Made by a program: the position numbers and the translations under genes
Part shown: positions 8,043-17,400 of the stretch, one piece after another
Position numbering within the stretch: position 1 is the first letter of the stretch
Layout: each line of letters begins with the position of its first letter
The notes under the pieces: model-generated
What the model was told of the DNA's origin: nothing
Database searches by the model: none
What the model saw: only the letters and a program-made list of their open reading frames with translations
Assembly: GCA_036504595.1 (NCBI GenBank)
Contig: DASXUX010000042.1
Coordinates: forward strand, 124,001 to 188,000
DNA length: 64,000 bases
From: DASXUX01 sp036504595
GTDB taxonomy: Bacteria > Planctomycetota > SZUA-567 > H5-PLA8
Direction of reading: 5' to 3'

Positions 8043-8082
8043 GTTCGTAGTTTGGCGCGCTCGGTCGGGCCGATAAACGACT

Positions 8083-8125
8083 TTACCACAGAGGCGCGAA
8101 CGGCACAGAGGAGCGCAGAGCTTTT
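8083..8125. repeat. ACAGAGG-type near-tandem repeat
   Basis: This stretch reads as degenerate units of ccacagaggcg, gcacagagg and cgcagag. Related stretches occur at 21672-21706 and 60851-60882, always between genes. Confidence 0.55.
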
Positions 8126-9094
8126 TTATTCTTTTTGTGCACGCTCAACGGGTGGCGCCGTTAATACTTGTTGCACCTCACCGCAGAATCCGTGATCTGT
8201 CAGGAAGGCGCGCAGGTCGGGCCAGCTCCCGACGAGATAATCGAACTCGCCCGGGCGGAAAGGGCGGGCGCCGGCAAGAAGCTCCTGGATTTTGGACTCG
8301 TTTTCGGGCGAGGGCGGAAGATGCACCCAGGCGAAGGCGCAGAGCAGGCGAAGGGCTTTGAATTCCGAAATGCTCAAGGACTTCTCCACGCGCATCCACA
8401 CGTCTTCCGCGTCCTTAAGGATGACCGCGTGCCTTTCGCGGCGCGCGCCGATCAGCACGTCCATTAAGAGCAGCGGGCCGCCACCGATGGCGGGCGCGTT
8501 AGTGTGGGCGCGGGTCTGGAGGCGTTCGGCGTCTTCCAGACGGCCACGGAGCGCGGCGATCATCGCGAGGTAACAGCGCGCGCGGCTGCGGGCCTCCTCC
8601 ATTGCGACCTGCAACGCGGAAGGCTTCCGTGCCAAGACGGCCTGGAAATAACTGGCGGAAGCATCGAATTTTCCCATCAGCCAGAATGTCACCGCGAGTT
8701 CGAAGTCAAAAATGAAGGAGTTTGGATTCTGGGCTTTGGCTCGCTTGAAAAGGTCGGCTGCGGCTTTCAGTTCGCCTGCGAAAAGCAATGTCCGGCCTTC
8801 TTCGTTGATGGCGACACTCCGCTTGCTCTTGCGAAATCCGAGGAACATGACCAGCACAGAGACACACGTAATAACCAATCCGATGTAGCCGATGATGACA
8901 AACGCGTCGGTGCCGAAGGCCGGCGGCGGGACATAGTACGGCGCCGGCGCCGCAGGAACGGGCCCTGTGCCGCCCGACCGGAATCCGGCGTACATGGCCA
9001 GCAGCACGCCGACGATCAGCACGATGAACAGGAAGCGCGAACCTTTCGAGGTTGCGCGCACGTCGGGTTCGTAGTCGGCATCGTTGTCGGACAT
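8126..9094 (-). CDS. Membrane-anchored TPR-like protein
   Basis: 322 aa with two N-terminal membrane helices (about residues 21-41 and 65-88) separated by a Pro-rich loop. A helical cytoplasmic domain follows, whose repeated pattern (AGELKAAADLFKRAKAQNP, GKFDASASYFQAVLARKPS) is typical of tetratricopeptide repeats. TPR scaffolds bind partner proteins; the partner here is unknown. It lies 13 bp downstream of another small membrane protein gene, so the two probably act together. Confidence 0.8.
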   Translation of the reverse strand: MSDNDADYEPDVRATSKGSRFLFIVLIVGVLLAMYAGFRSGGTGPVPAAPAPYYVPPPAFGTDAFVIIGYIGLVITCVSVLVMFLGFRKSKRSVAINEEGRTLLFAGELKAAADLFKRAKAQNPNSFIFDFELAVTFWLMGKFDASASYFQAVLARKPSALQVAMEEARSRARCYLAMIAALRGRLEDAERLQTRAHTNAPAIGGGPLLLMDVLIGARRERHAVILKDAEDVWMRVEKSLSISEFKALRLLCAFAWVHLPPSPENESKIQELLAGARPFRPGEFDYLVGSWPDLRAFLTDHGFCGEVQQVLTAPPVERAQKE

Positions 9095-9107
9095 GGCCGG
9101 CTCCCAT

Positions 9108-9605
9108 CTACTTCCGCGATTTTATCCAGAGTTGAAGACCCACCCAGGCGCAAGCCGCCGGCGAGACCCAGAGCAGATAAAACATATTCGGTGGCAACGC
9201 CTTCCCGGCATGCTGACCATAGATATAAAGGACCAGGAACGCCAACGAACAAAGAGCAAAGACGACGAAAATGATCTTAAGCAGCGTGCGCGTGCGGCGT
9301 TCTGAGACCGCCGCCTCATCCGGAGAAGGCGAGAACAACGCTTGTTGCTCCGCGCTCAACTGGCGCAACCGGGCGAGATGCCGAGTTGTTCGTACGTAAA
9401 AAATAGCGCCCGCGCCAATGGCAAACACCCAGAGGAACGTGTTCAGTTTTTCCCTGATGATGCCGCCATTGATCTCCAAGACTGCCCCACCCACGCCCGC
9501 TAGAACTGCGAAGACGGCGACCACATAGAAAAACCTCTTTTGCGAGCGGCGGTATCGTTCTGCTTCGGCCTGAACGGTGTCGTTTGCGGTGGGTTCGTTA
9601 TCCAT
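9108..9605 (-). CDS. Four-helix integral membrane protein, unknown
   Basis: 165 aa with hydrophobic segments at about residues 26-44, 56-74, 108-130 and 140-158. A charged cytoplasmic loop lies between helices 2 and 3 (LARLRQLSAEQQALF and a Glu/Asp-rich stretch). The N-terminal 25 residues are hydrophilic. No family is recognised. It is directly upstream of the TPR membrane protein and downstream of the hydrolase-like gene. Confidence 0.75.
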   Translation of the reverse strand: MDNEPTANDTVQAEAERYRRSQKRFFYVVAVFAVLAGVGGAVLEINGGIIREKLNTFLWVFAIGAGAIFYVRTTRHLARLRQLSAEQQALFSPSPDEAAVSERRTRTLLKIIFVVFALCSLAFLVLYIYGQHAGKALPPNMFYLLWVSPAACAWVGLQLWIKSRK

Positions 9606-9630
9606 ATCCTGGCCCTCGAGAAACCAGAAA

Positions 9631-10599
9631 CTAGAAACCAGAAACCGCCGTTATCACTGCGTCTTCCACTGGCTGCGTGTTTACGTCGTCCAGTTTATCC
9701 CAGAATGGTTCCATGCGCAGGCAAATCAGCTTGGCGCGCTCGCCCATTTTGCTCATCAGCGCCGTGGTTTCGGGTGCGGCGTCCTGGCGGTGCGAGAGTT
9801 GCATCAGCAGGCTGGGGCAGCTTAGCGGGGCGAGCTCTTTGGTCAGATCGATCGCAGCCACGTCGTCGAAGATAGCGGGATTGACGGGAAAACCGTCCAG
9901 GTCGATTTTGGATTTTGGATTTTGGATTTTGGATTGAGCGTCAGCGCGCGCGGCATCCGCTGTCAGCTCTGACCTGATCTTTGAGCGCATTTTCCAGAGG
10001 CGGACTTGGGCGGAGCCGCTGACAATCGGGGCTAAGGCGATGATGCCGGCGAGGTCCGGAGCGGGCGCGGACTGCAACGGAGAAGCGGGCGGGTCGCCAA
10101 TGGCCCCCTCACCCCTAACCCCTCTCCCGCGCGGGGGAGAGGGGAACCGGAGGGCGGGGGGGACGCCGGCGGTACAGGCGGAGGCGGTACGCAGAGCCAG
10201 CGTGGCGCCGAGGCGCAGGCCGAGCAGCACGCATCTCGACTCGCCGCTGAGTTCTGCCAGCGCCTGGAGGGCGGTGGCGAGGTCCTCCACCATGTGTTGC
10301 CAGCGGCGCTGAGCGGGGTCGCCGCCGGATTCCCCGGTGCCGCGATAGTCGAAACGCAGAACGGGGTGGCCAGCGTGCGCGAGTTTCTCCGCCAGACGGC
10401 GCAGCGGGCCGTAGGCGCTCTTGCGTTCTTCAAATAGAGGAGGGGCGATGACGACGGGAGCTAGATTGCGGATTGCGGATTGCGCATTGCGGATTGTGCC
10501 GTCGGCTAGCGGCAGCGTCGAGGCAGCATGAAAGGCGGCATATAGCGGGGTGCCGTCGGCGGCTTTGAGATACCCTAAGCGGAGGTTGTCAGACATCAT
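9631..10599 (-). CDS. Alpha/beta-hydrolase-like protein lacking the nucleophile serine
   Basis: 322 aa with a serine-aminopeptidase-like fold: APPLFEERKSAYGPLRRLAE and RFDYRGTGESGGDP (about residues 52-95) are typical. The nucleophile elbow reads GLRLG (127-131) instead of GxSxG, as in hydrolase-like proteins linked to exosortase/EPS loci. It is probably a non-catalytic or divergent member. Three segments are encoded by repeats: RNAQSAIRN near residue 38, SPPRGRGVRGEG near 154-165, and KIQNPKSKI near 224-232. They lie in loops and keep the frame. The neighbouring acyl carrier protein gene is upstream on the same strand, also a pairing seen in EPS gene sets. Confidence 0.75.
   Translation of the reverse strand: MMSDNLRLGYLKAADGTPLYAAFHAASTLPLADGTIRNAQSAIRNLAPVVIAPPLFEERKSAYGPLRRLAEKLAHAGHPVLRFDYRGTGESGGDPAQRRWQHMVEDLATALQALAELSGESRCVLLGLRLGATLALRTASACTAGVPPALRFPSPPRGRGVRGEGAIGDPPASPLQSAPAPDLAGIIALAPIVSGSAQVRLWKMRSKIRSELTADAARADAQSKIQNPKSKIDLDGFPVNPAIFDDVAAIDLTKELAPLSCPSLLMQLSHRQDAAPETTALMSKMGERAKLICLRMEPFWDKLDDVNTQPVEDAVITAVSGF
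9903..9940. repeat. GATTTTG-type tandem repeat inside a coding region
   Basis: Four near-perfect copies of the heptamer gattttg lie within the hydrolase-like gene and are translated in frame (SKIQNPKSKI on the minus strand). A second block of the same style (gcggattgcggattgcgcattg) is at 10463-10498 in the same gene. Confidence 0.75.
10082..10150. repeat. REP-like palindrome within the hydrolase-like gene
   Basis: CCCTCACCCCTAACCCCTC followed by the dyad CTCCCGCGCGGGGGAG. It is followed at 10150-10190 by a degenerate copy of the GCGGGCGAGACGCCCGC-type repeat. The stretch is translated as the Pro/Arg/Gly-rich loop PPRGRGVRGEG. Related G/C palindromes occur inside genes at 42329-42366 and 48340-48395. 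Confidence 0.65.
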
Positions 10600-10605
10600 C
10601 AGTAC

Positions 10606-10682
10606 CAGTAGCCAGTAGTCAGTAGCCGGTGGTCATTGGCCAGTTGTCAGCGACGTAGCAACTGACCACTGACAACTAACCA
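10606..10682. repeat. CAGTAGC-type near-tandem repeats
   Basis: Degenerate heptamers (cagtagc, cagtagt, cagttgt, gtcattgg) fill the gap between the acyl carrier protein and hydrolase-like genes. Similar stretches are at 41780-41806 and 55838-55893. Confidence 0.6.
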
Positions 10683-10692
10683 CGGACATTCG

Positions 10693-10950
10693 TTACGCGT
10701 CCGGTTTCTTCGCTTTGACGACCTCAGCGATGTTTTTGACGGTGCGGAACTTCTTGATGCTGAACTCATCGTCGCCGAGTTGGATGCCGAAGAGTTCTTC
10801 CAGACCGATCACGATTTCCATGAGTTGCACGGATTCGACGTTCCACTTCTTGATCAAATCGTCTTCGTCGCCGATCTGGTCGGGCTGAGCTTTCAGCATC
10901 AGGCGCTCGACGATCATGCCCTTCAATTTGTCTTCGACTCGGTCTGCCAT
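10693..10950 (-). CDS. Acyl carrier protein
   Basis: 85-aa acidic four-helix carrier protein. The phosphopantetheine-attachment serine is S40 in the NVESVQLMEIV motif (the classic DSL is replaced by ESV). This divergent motif and the neighbouring hydrolase-like gene suggest a specialised carrier rather than the housekeeping AcpP of fatty-acid synthesis. Upstream of the start (10977-11000) lies an imperfect dyad shared with array 1. Confidence 0.85.
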   Translation of the reverse strand: MADRVEDKLKGMIVERLMLKAQPDQIGDEDDLIKKWNVESVQLMEIVIGLEELFGIQLGDDEFSIKKFRTVKNIAEVVKAKKPDA

Positions 10951-10976
10951 GGGCGGCCTCCTGATGGACTCCGGAC

Positions 10977-11000
10977 GAACAATTTGGCAAAATGTCCTAC
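10977..11000. promoter_or_regulatory. Dyad element upstream of the acyl carrier protein gene
   Basis: Imperfect inverted repeat GAACA-ATTT, loop GGC, AAAA-TGTCC, followed by TAC. It shares the 18-nt string TTTGGCAAAATGTCCTAC with the dyad that ends array 1 at 22238-22262. It could be an operator or a mobile-element end. Confidence 0.5.
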
Positions 11001-11011
11001 TGCTTCATTAC

Positions 11012-11329
11012 TTAAACCGCCTGCTCCCAAAAAACGTCAATAGTATCGGAAAGCAAACCGGAGAAATAACCGCCCATGCGCACCCAGCCTTCGCGCGGGC
11101 CGATGCCCGGGGCGCGCAGACGGACGTGGAAGACGACTTGCAGCACCGATGAGGACATGAACGCGGGGCGTTCGTTGAAGCGGCGCGGCACTGCGGTTTC
11201 GAGCTTGTACTCGTTGCCGTCGGCCCAGCGCAGGAGGCGCCGGTACGCCTCTTTTTGCTCCCACAGCCGGTAGTAGAGCAGCCCGCCGAGACAGAGCGCG
11301 CCAATCAAGATGGCGTAGAAGATGTCCAT
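11012..11329 (-). CDS. Single-helix membrane protein, unknown
   Basis: 105 aa. One N-terminal membrane helix (MDIFYAILIGALCLGGLLYY) is followed by a basic segment and a beta-rich domain (SSVLQVVFHVRLRAPG, EGWVRMGGYF). No family is recognised. First gene of the minus-strand cluster and divergent from the RHH gene at 11412. Confidence 0.65.
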   Translation of the reverse strand: MDIFYAILIGALCLGGLLYYRLWEQKEAYRRLLRWADGNEYKLETAVPRRFNERPAFMSSSVLQVVFHVRLRAPGIGPREGWVRMGGYFSGLLSDTIDVFWEQAV

Positions 11330-11411
11330 GTGGGCATCTTATGCAAGGTGCGGGCTAGAAACAATGACGTAGGCGCTTGGCAGCGGTATGATAAGAGATC
11401 GATGTGGAGGC

Positions 11412-11651
11412 ATGATGACAATGGGGAACCTGCGAATTACAGCAACGGTGGATCGCGAACTGCTTCGCGCAATGGATCGCTGGGTCAGCGAAGGCCGTTA
11501 TTCCAGCCGAAGTCAAGCTATCGAGACAGCGCTGCGGCAAAAAGTTGGACGGGATGTGCGGCTTGTGGAAGCGCTCGCAAGAATTGACTCGAAGGCTGAG
11601 CGTGAACTTGCGGATGAGCAACTGGCTGGCGAGGTCTGGCTCCAACCATGA
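11412..11651 (+). CDS. Ribbon-helix-helix (CopG/ParD-like) protein, no toxin partner
   Basis: 79 aa. The strand LRITATVDRELLRAMDRWV is followed by YSSRSQAIETALRQKV, the two-helix DNA-binding part of RHH regulators and antitoxins. ATG 11412 is chosen because TGGAGG precedes it by 4-5 nt; the ATG at 11415 is also possible. No toxin gene follows: the next 115 bp carry GAACCCTGAACCTC-like heptamer repeats and then purD begins. It is therefore either a solitary regulator or an antitoxin that lost its toxin. Confidence 0.75.
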   Translation: MMTMGNLRITATVDRELLRAMDRWVSEGRYSSRSQAIETALRQKVGRDVRLVEALARIDSKAERELADEQLAGEVWLQP

Positions 11652-11767
11652 ACTTCAAACCCTGAACCTCTAACCCGCCTGTTGTTGTAGAACTTCGCGC
11701 GTGTTGCGGTACTCTAGAGGCACGTGAGCGGTTGATGCTTTTGTCTCCCTTTTTTCGAAAGTCGATC

Positions 11768-13081
11768 ATGAAAATCCTTGTCATTGGTTCTGGCGGTCGC
11801 GAGCATGCGCTGTGCTGGAAGCTGGCGCAAAGCTCCCGCGTCACAAAGCTGTACTGTGCACCTGGAAACGCCGGCATCGCGCTGGTCCGCTGCAAGAACG
11901 ACACCCCCGTGGAACTTGTTGACCTTAAATCCGAAAACATGGAAGGAATCCTGCGGTTCGCCCGGCGGGAACGCCCCGATCTGGTGGTGATTGGCCCCGA
12001 AGGGCCGCTTTGCGCGGGGCTGGTCGAAAAACTGGACATGGATCTGAATATCAAGGCGTTCGGGCCGGAAAAGCGCGGAGCCGAACTGGAGTCGTCAAAA
12101 ATCTTCACCAAGTCTCTGCTGCGGAAACATGGCATCCCGACAGCGGACTTCAGCGCCTTCACGGATGCGGAGAAGGCGATCACGTATATCCACGAGCACG
12201 GTTGCCCGCTGGTGATCAAGGCGGACGGTCTGGCCGCAGGCAAAGGCGTGCTGATGGCCGAGACCATCGAGGAAGCTGAAGTGGCGGTGCGCCGGTGCAT
12301 GATTGATGGGGAATTCGGCGAGGCGGGGCGGAAGATCGTCATCGAGGAGACGCTGCGCGGGGAAGAAGCGTCCATTATGGCGCTGACCGACGGCACAACC
12401 TTGCTCGTCCTTCCGAGCGCTCAGGACCACAAGAGGATCGGGGACAATGACACCGGGCCGAATACAGGGGGCATGGGCGCGTATTCGCCAGCTCCAGTGG
12501 TCACGCCCGAGATCGAAAGCCGCATTGTGCGCGAGATCCTGGTGCCGACGCTGCATGCTCTGCGGCGCGAGGACCGGCCGTACAAAGGCGTGCTTTATGC
12601 CGGAATCATGCTGACTGACAGCGGGCCGAAGGTGCTGGAGTACAACGTCCGCTTCGGCGATCCGGAGACGCAGTGCATTCTTCCGCGGGTGAAATCCGAC
12701 CTGGTCGATCTGATGGAGCATGTTTTGTCGGGAACGCTCGATCAATGCAGTCTAGATATCTCAGATGATGCCGCTGTCTGTGTGGTGATGGCTGCCAAAG
12801 GCTATCCTGGGGCCGTGGTGAACGGCGCCGAGATCAAGGGGCTGGATGACTTTGGCCAGGTCCACGGAGCCGAAGACGTGAATGTCTTCCATGCCGGGAC
12901 AGGTTTGACGAAGGATGGGCGCGTGGTGACTCACGGCGGCCGAGTGCTGGGCGTAACGGCTACGGCCGCGACGCTGCCGCTGGCCGTCAGCCGCGCGTAC
13001 CAGGCCGTGGAGCAGATCAGCTTTGACGGCGCGCAGTTCCGCCGGGACATTGCGGGGCGAGCACTGCGGAAACAGAGGTAG
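11768..13081 (+). CDS. purD: Phosphoribosylamine-glycine ligase
   Basis: GAR synthetase of purine biosynthesis: ATP plus glycine plus phosphoribosylamine to GAR, an ATP-grasp enzyme of 437 aa. It begins MKILVIGSGGREHALCWKLA. The ATP-grasp signature VIKADGLAAGKGV lies near residue 155, PNTGGMGAYSP near 237, and EYNVRFGDPETQ near 290. The start is the ATG at 11768; the frame extends 12 codons upstream without conserved sequence. It is not in a purine operon here. Confidence 0.97.
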   Translation: MKILVIGSGGREHALCWKLAQSSRVTKLYCAPGNAGIALVRCKNDTPVELVDLKSENMEGILRFARRERPDLVVIGPEGPLCAGLVEKLDMDLNIKAFGPEKRGAELESSKIFTKSLLRKHGIPTADFSAFTDAEKAITYIHEHGCPLVIKADGLAAGKGVLMAETIEEAEVAVRRCMIDGEFGEAGRKIVIEETLRGEEASIMALTDGTTLLVLPSAQDHKRIGDNDTGPNTGGMGAYSPAPVVTPEIESRIVREILVPTLHALRREDRPYKGVLYAGIMLTDSGPKVLEYNVRFGDPETQCILPRVKSDLVDLMEHVLSGTLDQCSLDISDDAAVCVVMAAKGYPGAVVNGAEIKGLDDFGQVHGAEDVNVFHAGTGLTKDGRVVTHGGRVLGVTATAATLPLAVSRAYQAVEQISFDGAQFRRDIAGRALRKQR

Positions 13082-13103
13082 CGCAATTCTCCCGAACTGC
13101 GCC

Positions 13104-13121
13104 GCAATCCAGGAGGATTGC
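13104..13121. repeat. Short perfect hairpin after purD
   Basis: GCAATCC-AGGA-GGATTGC, followed by GCTAC. An equivalent hairpin GCAATCC-GGGA-GGATTGC sits at 38227-38244 at the 3' end of the oxidoreductase gene. There is no T-run, so neither is a clear intrinsic terminator. Confidence 0.55.
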
Positions 13122-13187
13122 GCTACTTGCACGACGGGCGACAGGCGCTAGAAGAAAAAGCGAGAAGAGGCAGCGAGTCAACGCGGG

Positions 13188-14243
13188 ATGAGAACTGAGT
13201 ATCTAACGCTGGATGGCGGGCCGGGCGATGCCGCCAAGATCACTCATGCGGCCACGCTGCTGAAGTCCGGTGCGCTCGTAGCGTTTCCCACCGAAACCGT
13301 CTATGGCTTGGGCGCTGATCCGCGGAATCCTGCGGCCATGGAGCGGCTGAATGCGGTCAAGGGGCGGGAGGAGAACAAGCCGTATTCCTTGCTCGTGCCG
13401 TCGTTGAAGCAGGCGGAGAGCGTTGCCGGGGGTTTTCCGAGAATTGCGCATAAACTCGCCCGGATGTACTGGCCCGGACCGTTGACGCTGGTCGTGCCTC
13501 GGCGGTCGGGCGGAACGATCGGGCTGCGATTGCCCGAACATCCGGTGACGCGAGCGCTGCTGGCTCAGTGCGGCTTCCCGCTGGCCACGCCCAGCGCAAA
13601 CCGTTCGCGCGGCGCGGAGCCGATCACCGCCAAACAGGTCAAGGACGCTCTGGATGGCGATATCGCTCTGATCCTGGACGCCGGTCCGGCGCGGCAAGGG
13701 CGGCCGTCGGCGGTGGTGCGCATCGAAAACGATCTGCTGGAAGTGAAGCGGCCGGGGATTATCCCCAACGCGGAACTGCTGGAAGTCGCGCGGCCCACGC
13801 TGCTGTTTGTCTGCACGGGGAATACCTGCCGCAGCCCGATGGCGGCGGGGTTCTGCCAGCTTGAGCTGGCTGAGGCGCACAAGGGGGAAAGCTTACCGTA
13901 CCGCATCTTGTCGGCTGGCACCGCGGCGCGTCCCGGGGCGATGCCGGACAAGATGGCTGTGGCGGTGATGCGCGAGACGGGTGTGGACATTTCGCGGCAT
14001 CGCGGGCGCTGCCTGACGCCCGGTTTGATCGACACGGCCGACTGGGTGTTCACGATGACAGCCGGGCACCGGTCGAGTATTCTGGCGCTGATGCCGTCCA
14101 GCACCGATCGGGTGCAGATGCTTTCCACCCGTAACGAAGATATTCCCGATCCGGTGTCGAGCACCTTGGAGCTTTATCGCCGCGTGCGCGACCGAATCGC
14201 CAGTTGTCTGCGGGACGTGGTGCGCCTGGTGGGCGGGAGTTGA
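13188..14243 (+). CDS. Fusion: Sua5/YrdC threonylcarbamoyl-AMP synthase plus low-molecular-weight phosphatase
   Basis: Residues 15-200 form a YrdC/TsaC domain, which makes threonylcarbamoyl-AMP for tRNA t6A (VAFPTETVYGLG, KGRxxxKPYSLLV, WPGPLTLV, TPSANRSR). Residues 204-350 form a low-molecular-weight phosphatase with P-loop CTGNTCRS (C209, R215) and a DP-loop aspartate at about 321. Threonine at loop position 213 matches YwlE-type arginine phosphatases rather than classical tyrosine phosphatases. In Bacillus, ywlC (Sua5) and ywlE are near neighbours, so the fusion agrees with a functional link. Both active sites look intact. Start ATG 13188. Confidence 0.9.
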   Translation: MRTEYLTLDGGPGDAAKITHAATLLKSGALVAFPTETVYGLGADPRNPAAMERLNAVKGREENKPYSLLVPSLKQAESVAGGFPRIAHKLARMYWPGPLTLVVPRRSGGTIGLRLPEHPVTRALLAQCGFPLATPSANRSRGAEPITAKQVKDALDGDIALILDAGPARQGRPSAVVRIENDLLEVKRPGIIPNAELLEVARPTLLFVCTGNTCRSPMAAGFCQLELAEAHKGESLPYRILSAGTAARPGAMPDKMAVAVMRETGVDISRHRGRCLTPGLIDTADWVFTMTAGHRSSILALMPSSTDRVQMLSTRNEDIPDPVSSTLELYRRVRDRIASCLRDVVRLVGGS

Positions 14244-14409
14244 GGGCAAAAGTCTGGCGTCTGGAGTCTGAGAGTCGCAGAATCAGGGAATCCGGGGGGA
14301 TTCCGAGAGTCTGAGGAGTTTTGAGCGTAAAGGCCAGGATTTCACCGGGTTGCCGTTGACTCCAGGCTTTTAGGCCCCACACTTCAGACTCGGCTTGCAG
14401 AGGAAGCCT

Positions 14410-17400
14410 ATGAGCAGCGATCCGTTGATCGGCACAACCGTGGGAGGCTGCGAGATCCTGGAAGTGATCGGCCAGGGTGGCATGGGCGTGATCTACAAGT
14501 CCCGCCAGAAGTCGCTCGATCGCGTCGTCGCGCTGAAGGTTCTCGCGCGTCACCTCGCCACGGACATCAACTTTGTTGCGCGGTTCCAAAAGGAAGCCCG
14601 CGCGATCGCGAAGGTCAACCACCCGAACATCCTGGCCGTCTACGACGTCGGCGACGACAACACGATCAACTACATGATCATGGAGCTGATCGATGGGCAG
14701 AGTCTGGCGGAAACGCAGGCTCAGCGCCGGGGCGCGTTGCCCTGGGACGAGGCGACCGACTACATTCTGCAGGCGGGGCGCGGGCTGGAAGCGGCGCAGG
14801 CCGCCGGGATTATCCATCGCGACATCAAGCCCGAGAATCTGCTCGCCACCAAGAAGAACGTGATCAAGGTTTCGGACTTTGGCCTGGCCAAAGAGGCGGA
14901 TTCGAGCACCGGCAATACCTCCGTGGATGCGGTGATGGGCACGCCGGCGTTCATGAGTCCCGAGCAGTGCGACGGCAAGAAGGTCGATTGCCGATCGGAC
15001 ATCTACAGCCTGGGCGGAACCTACTACCGGTTGGTGACGGGCCGCTTGCCGTTCGAAGCTGAAACGGCGATGTCGATGATGTACCGGCACAAGCACGAAG
15101 CGCTGATCCCGCCGCACGAAATCGTCCACAGCATCCCGCAGGCGGTCTCCGCCGTCATCGTCAAGATGATGGCGAAGAAGCGGGAGCAGCGATACCAGAC
15201 GATGACCGAGGTCATCAATGCGGTGGAAGCGGCCCGCAAGTCCGGCCCGCCCGCGGCGGCAGCGTCCGCGCCCGCGCCCGCACCGGCCGGCTCGCCCTCC
15301 GCGCCGCCGCCGGCGCAGAATATGATTCCGGTGCCGCAGAGTTTTGGCATTGTTCCACCGGGAGCGATGGGTGCTCCGCCGGCCGGGGAGGCGATGCTGG
15401 GCGACGAGCCCGAGGCCGGCATGCGCCGCACGTCCAGCCGCCGCATGCCCGCGCAACCGGGAGCGGGAGTGCCGTTCATCCCGGCGGCCGATTCGTCGTC
15501 CAACCTCTCGCTTCCCACGGGCATCATGGGGCTTTCGCCCACCGGGATGGGCGTGCCGGATGAGGCTTACACGGCTGTTTCCCGCGGCGATGAGATGATG
15601 GGCCGGGGCGACCGGCTGGCGGCGCTGAAGCAATACCGTGTGGCGCTGAAGGGCGGCACGCTGGACCAGGCGACGCGTTCCCGCGTGGACGGCGAGCTCC
15701 GCAAGGAAATGGATACGCGGCGGGCCGCGACCGAGAGCCTGTTGAAGCGCGGCTTGCTGGTCGAAGCCAGCCGCGAATGCCGTGTGCTGGCGGACCTCGA
15801 TCCATCCGATGAGATGGCCAAGACCATGCTCAAGGATCTGGAGACGAAGCTGGCCGAAAAGCGCACGGCGATCAACGACATCCGGACCGCGATTGCCGCC
15901 AGTCAGTTCGAAAAGGCCATTCGCACCTGGGAGACGATGCCTCCCGAGATGCGGGATGAAAACGTCGGCAAGCAGATCGAGCAATTGCGCGGAATCGTCG
16001 TGCCGGCGCTGAAACTGGCCGAGCAGGGCGAGAAGCTTGTGCAGCAAGGCCGCCTGGAAGAGGGACTTTCGTCGTTCGAAGACGCGCTGAAGATCAACCC
16101 GGCCTGCGAGCCGGCGCGGATGGGTCTGCAAAGCACCGACCAAAAGGTGCAGCGCATCGAGTACATGCTGAAAGAAGGCTTCCAGTGCATGCTGGAGCAG
16201 AACTACGACAAGGCGGTGAACACGTGGAAGCCGATCCTTGAAATGCGCCCCGGCCATCCGCAGGCCGTCAAGAGCATCGTCGATGCCTACATGGCTCACG
16301 CGCAGAACCTGCGCGCGCACGGAGACCTGGAAGGCGCTCTGGACGCCTACAAAGGCGCGACCGAGATCGATCCGCAGAACAAGACGGTCCGGCGCAGCCT
16401 GGAAGAATTGATCAATCTGAACGACAAAGAGCAGGCGCTGATGGACCGCGCTCAGGACGCGGCCGCGCACCACCGCTTTGGCGAAGCGATGGGCTATTGG
16501 AAGGAAGTGTTGCGGGTCAACCCGACGAGCCGCAAAGCGCAGCAGCAAATTCAAGCGCTGGGCAAGCAGCGCTCGTCGGTGTTGCTGAAGATCCTGCTCG
16601 TGCTGGTGGTGCTGGGCAGCGCGGGTTGGGCCGGCTACCAGGCCTTCAAGGAAAAGACGGCGCTGAGCTCGGCCGAGGCGCTGATGAAGGAGAAGAAGTA
16701 CCCGCAGGCGCAGGAGGTGTTGAGCCAGTGGCCCTTCAGGTTCCTGAAGCCGCAACAGGAAGACCTTCTAGCGAAAGCGGGGTTAGAGGTTGCTGTGGAG
16801 AGTGCCAGGAAGTTGGAAAGGGAGAAACGCTGGCAGGAGGCGTGGCGTGAGTACGAGGCACTCGGGGAACGAATCAGCGAGCACCTGCAGCGCCAGGAGA
16901 TGAAGAACAGGGCCGTCGTGTGCCATGCGAAGCACATGTTCGCCCTTGGCGAGGCGGCCGTTAACGAACGGAAATGGGACGACGCGGGGCCGCACTTCGG
17001 GGGAATCAGCGAACTCAAGTCTAACGTGGAAATCCCCGAGTTGAGGGATCTCATGAACGTAGCCGACGCGTGCAAGAACCTCGTCATGAAGATATCGATT
17101 GCTGAGAAACTTCCGGAAAACCAGCAGTGGGCGCCTTTCAACGAAGCGCTCGACTGGACGAAGCAGACCAAACTTCCGGGCGTGGCGGAGTACATCAAGA
17201 CTCAGATGGGGAAGATCAAGGTCCGTCCCGACCAGGTCGAGAAACTGAAGGATGACGCGCTCGCGAAGCTGAAGCAGGCTTCGCCAGACTACAACGGCGC
17301 GCGCGACCAACTCGAAACAGCGCTGAAGCTGCAGCCGGGCCACGTCGCATCCGAAAGGCTGCTGCAGTACATTAAGGACGTCCAGGGCTGCGATAAGGAT

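Noticed and set aside
14050..16755. Long open frame (over 900 codons) on the minus strand opposite the large kinase
   Set aside because: It is antisense to a kinase with clear motifs. Its translation is Arg/His/Leu-rich without recognisable domains, a usual by-product of GC-rich coding DNA.
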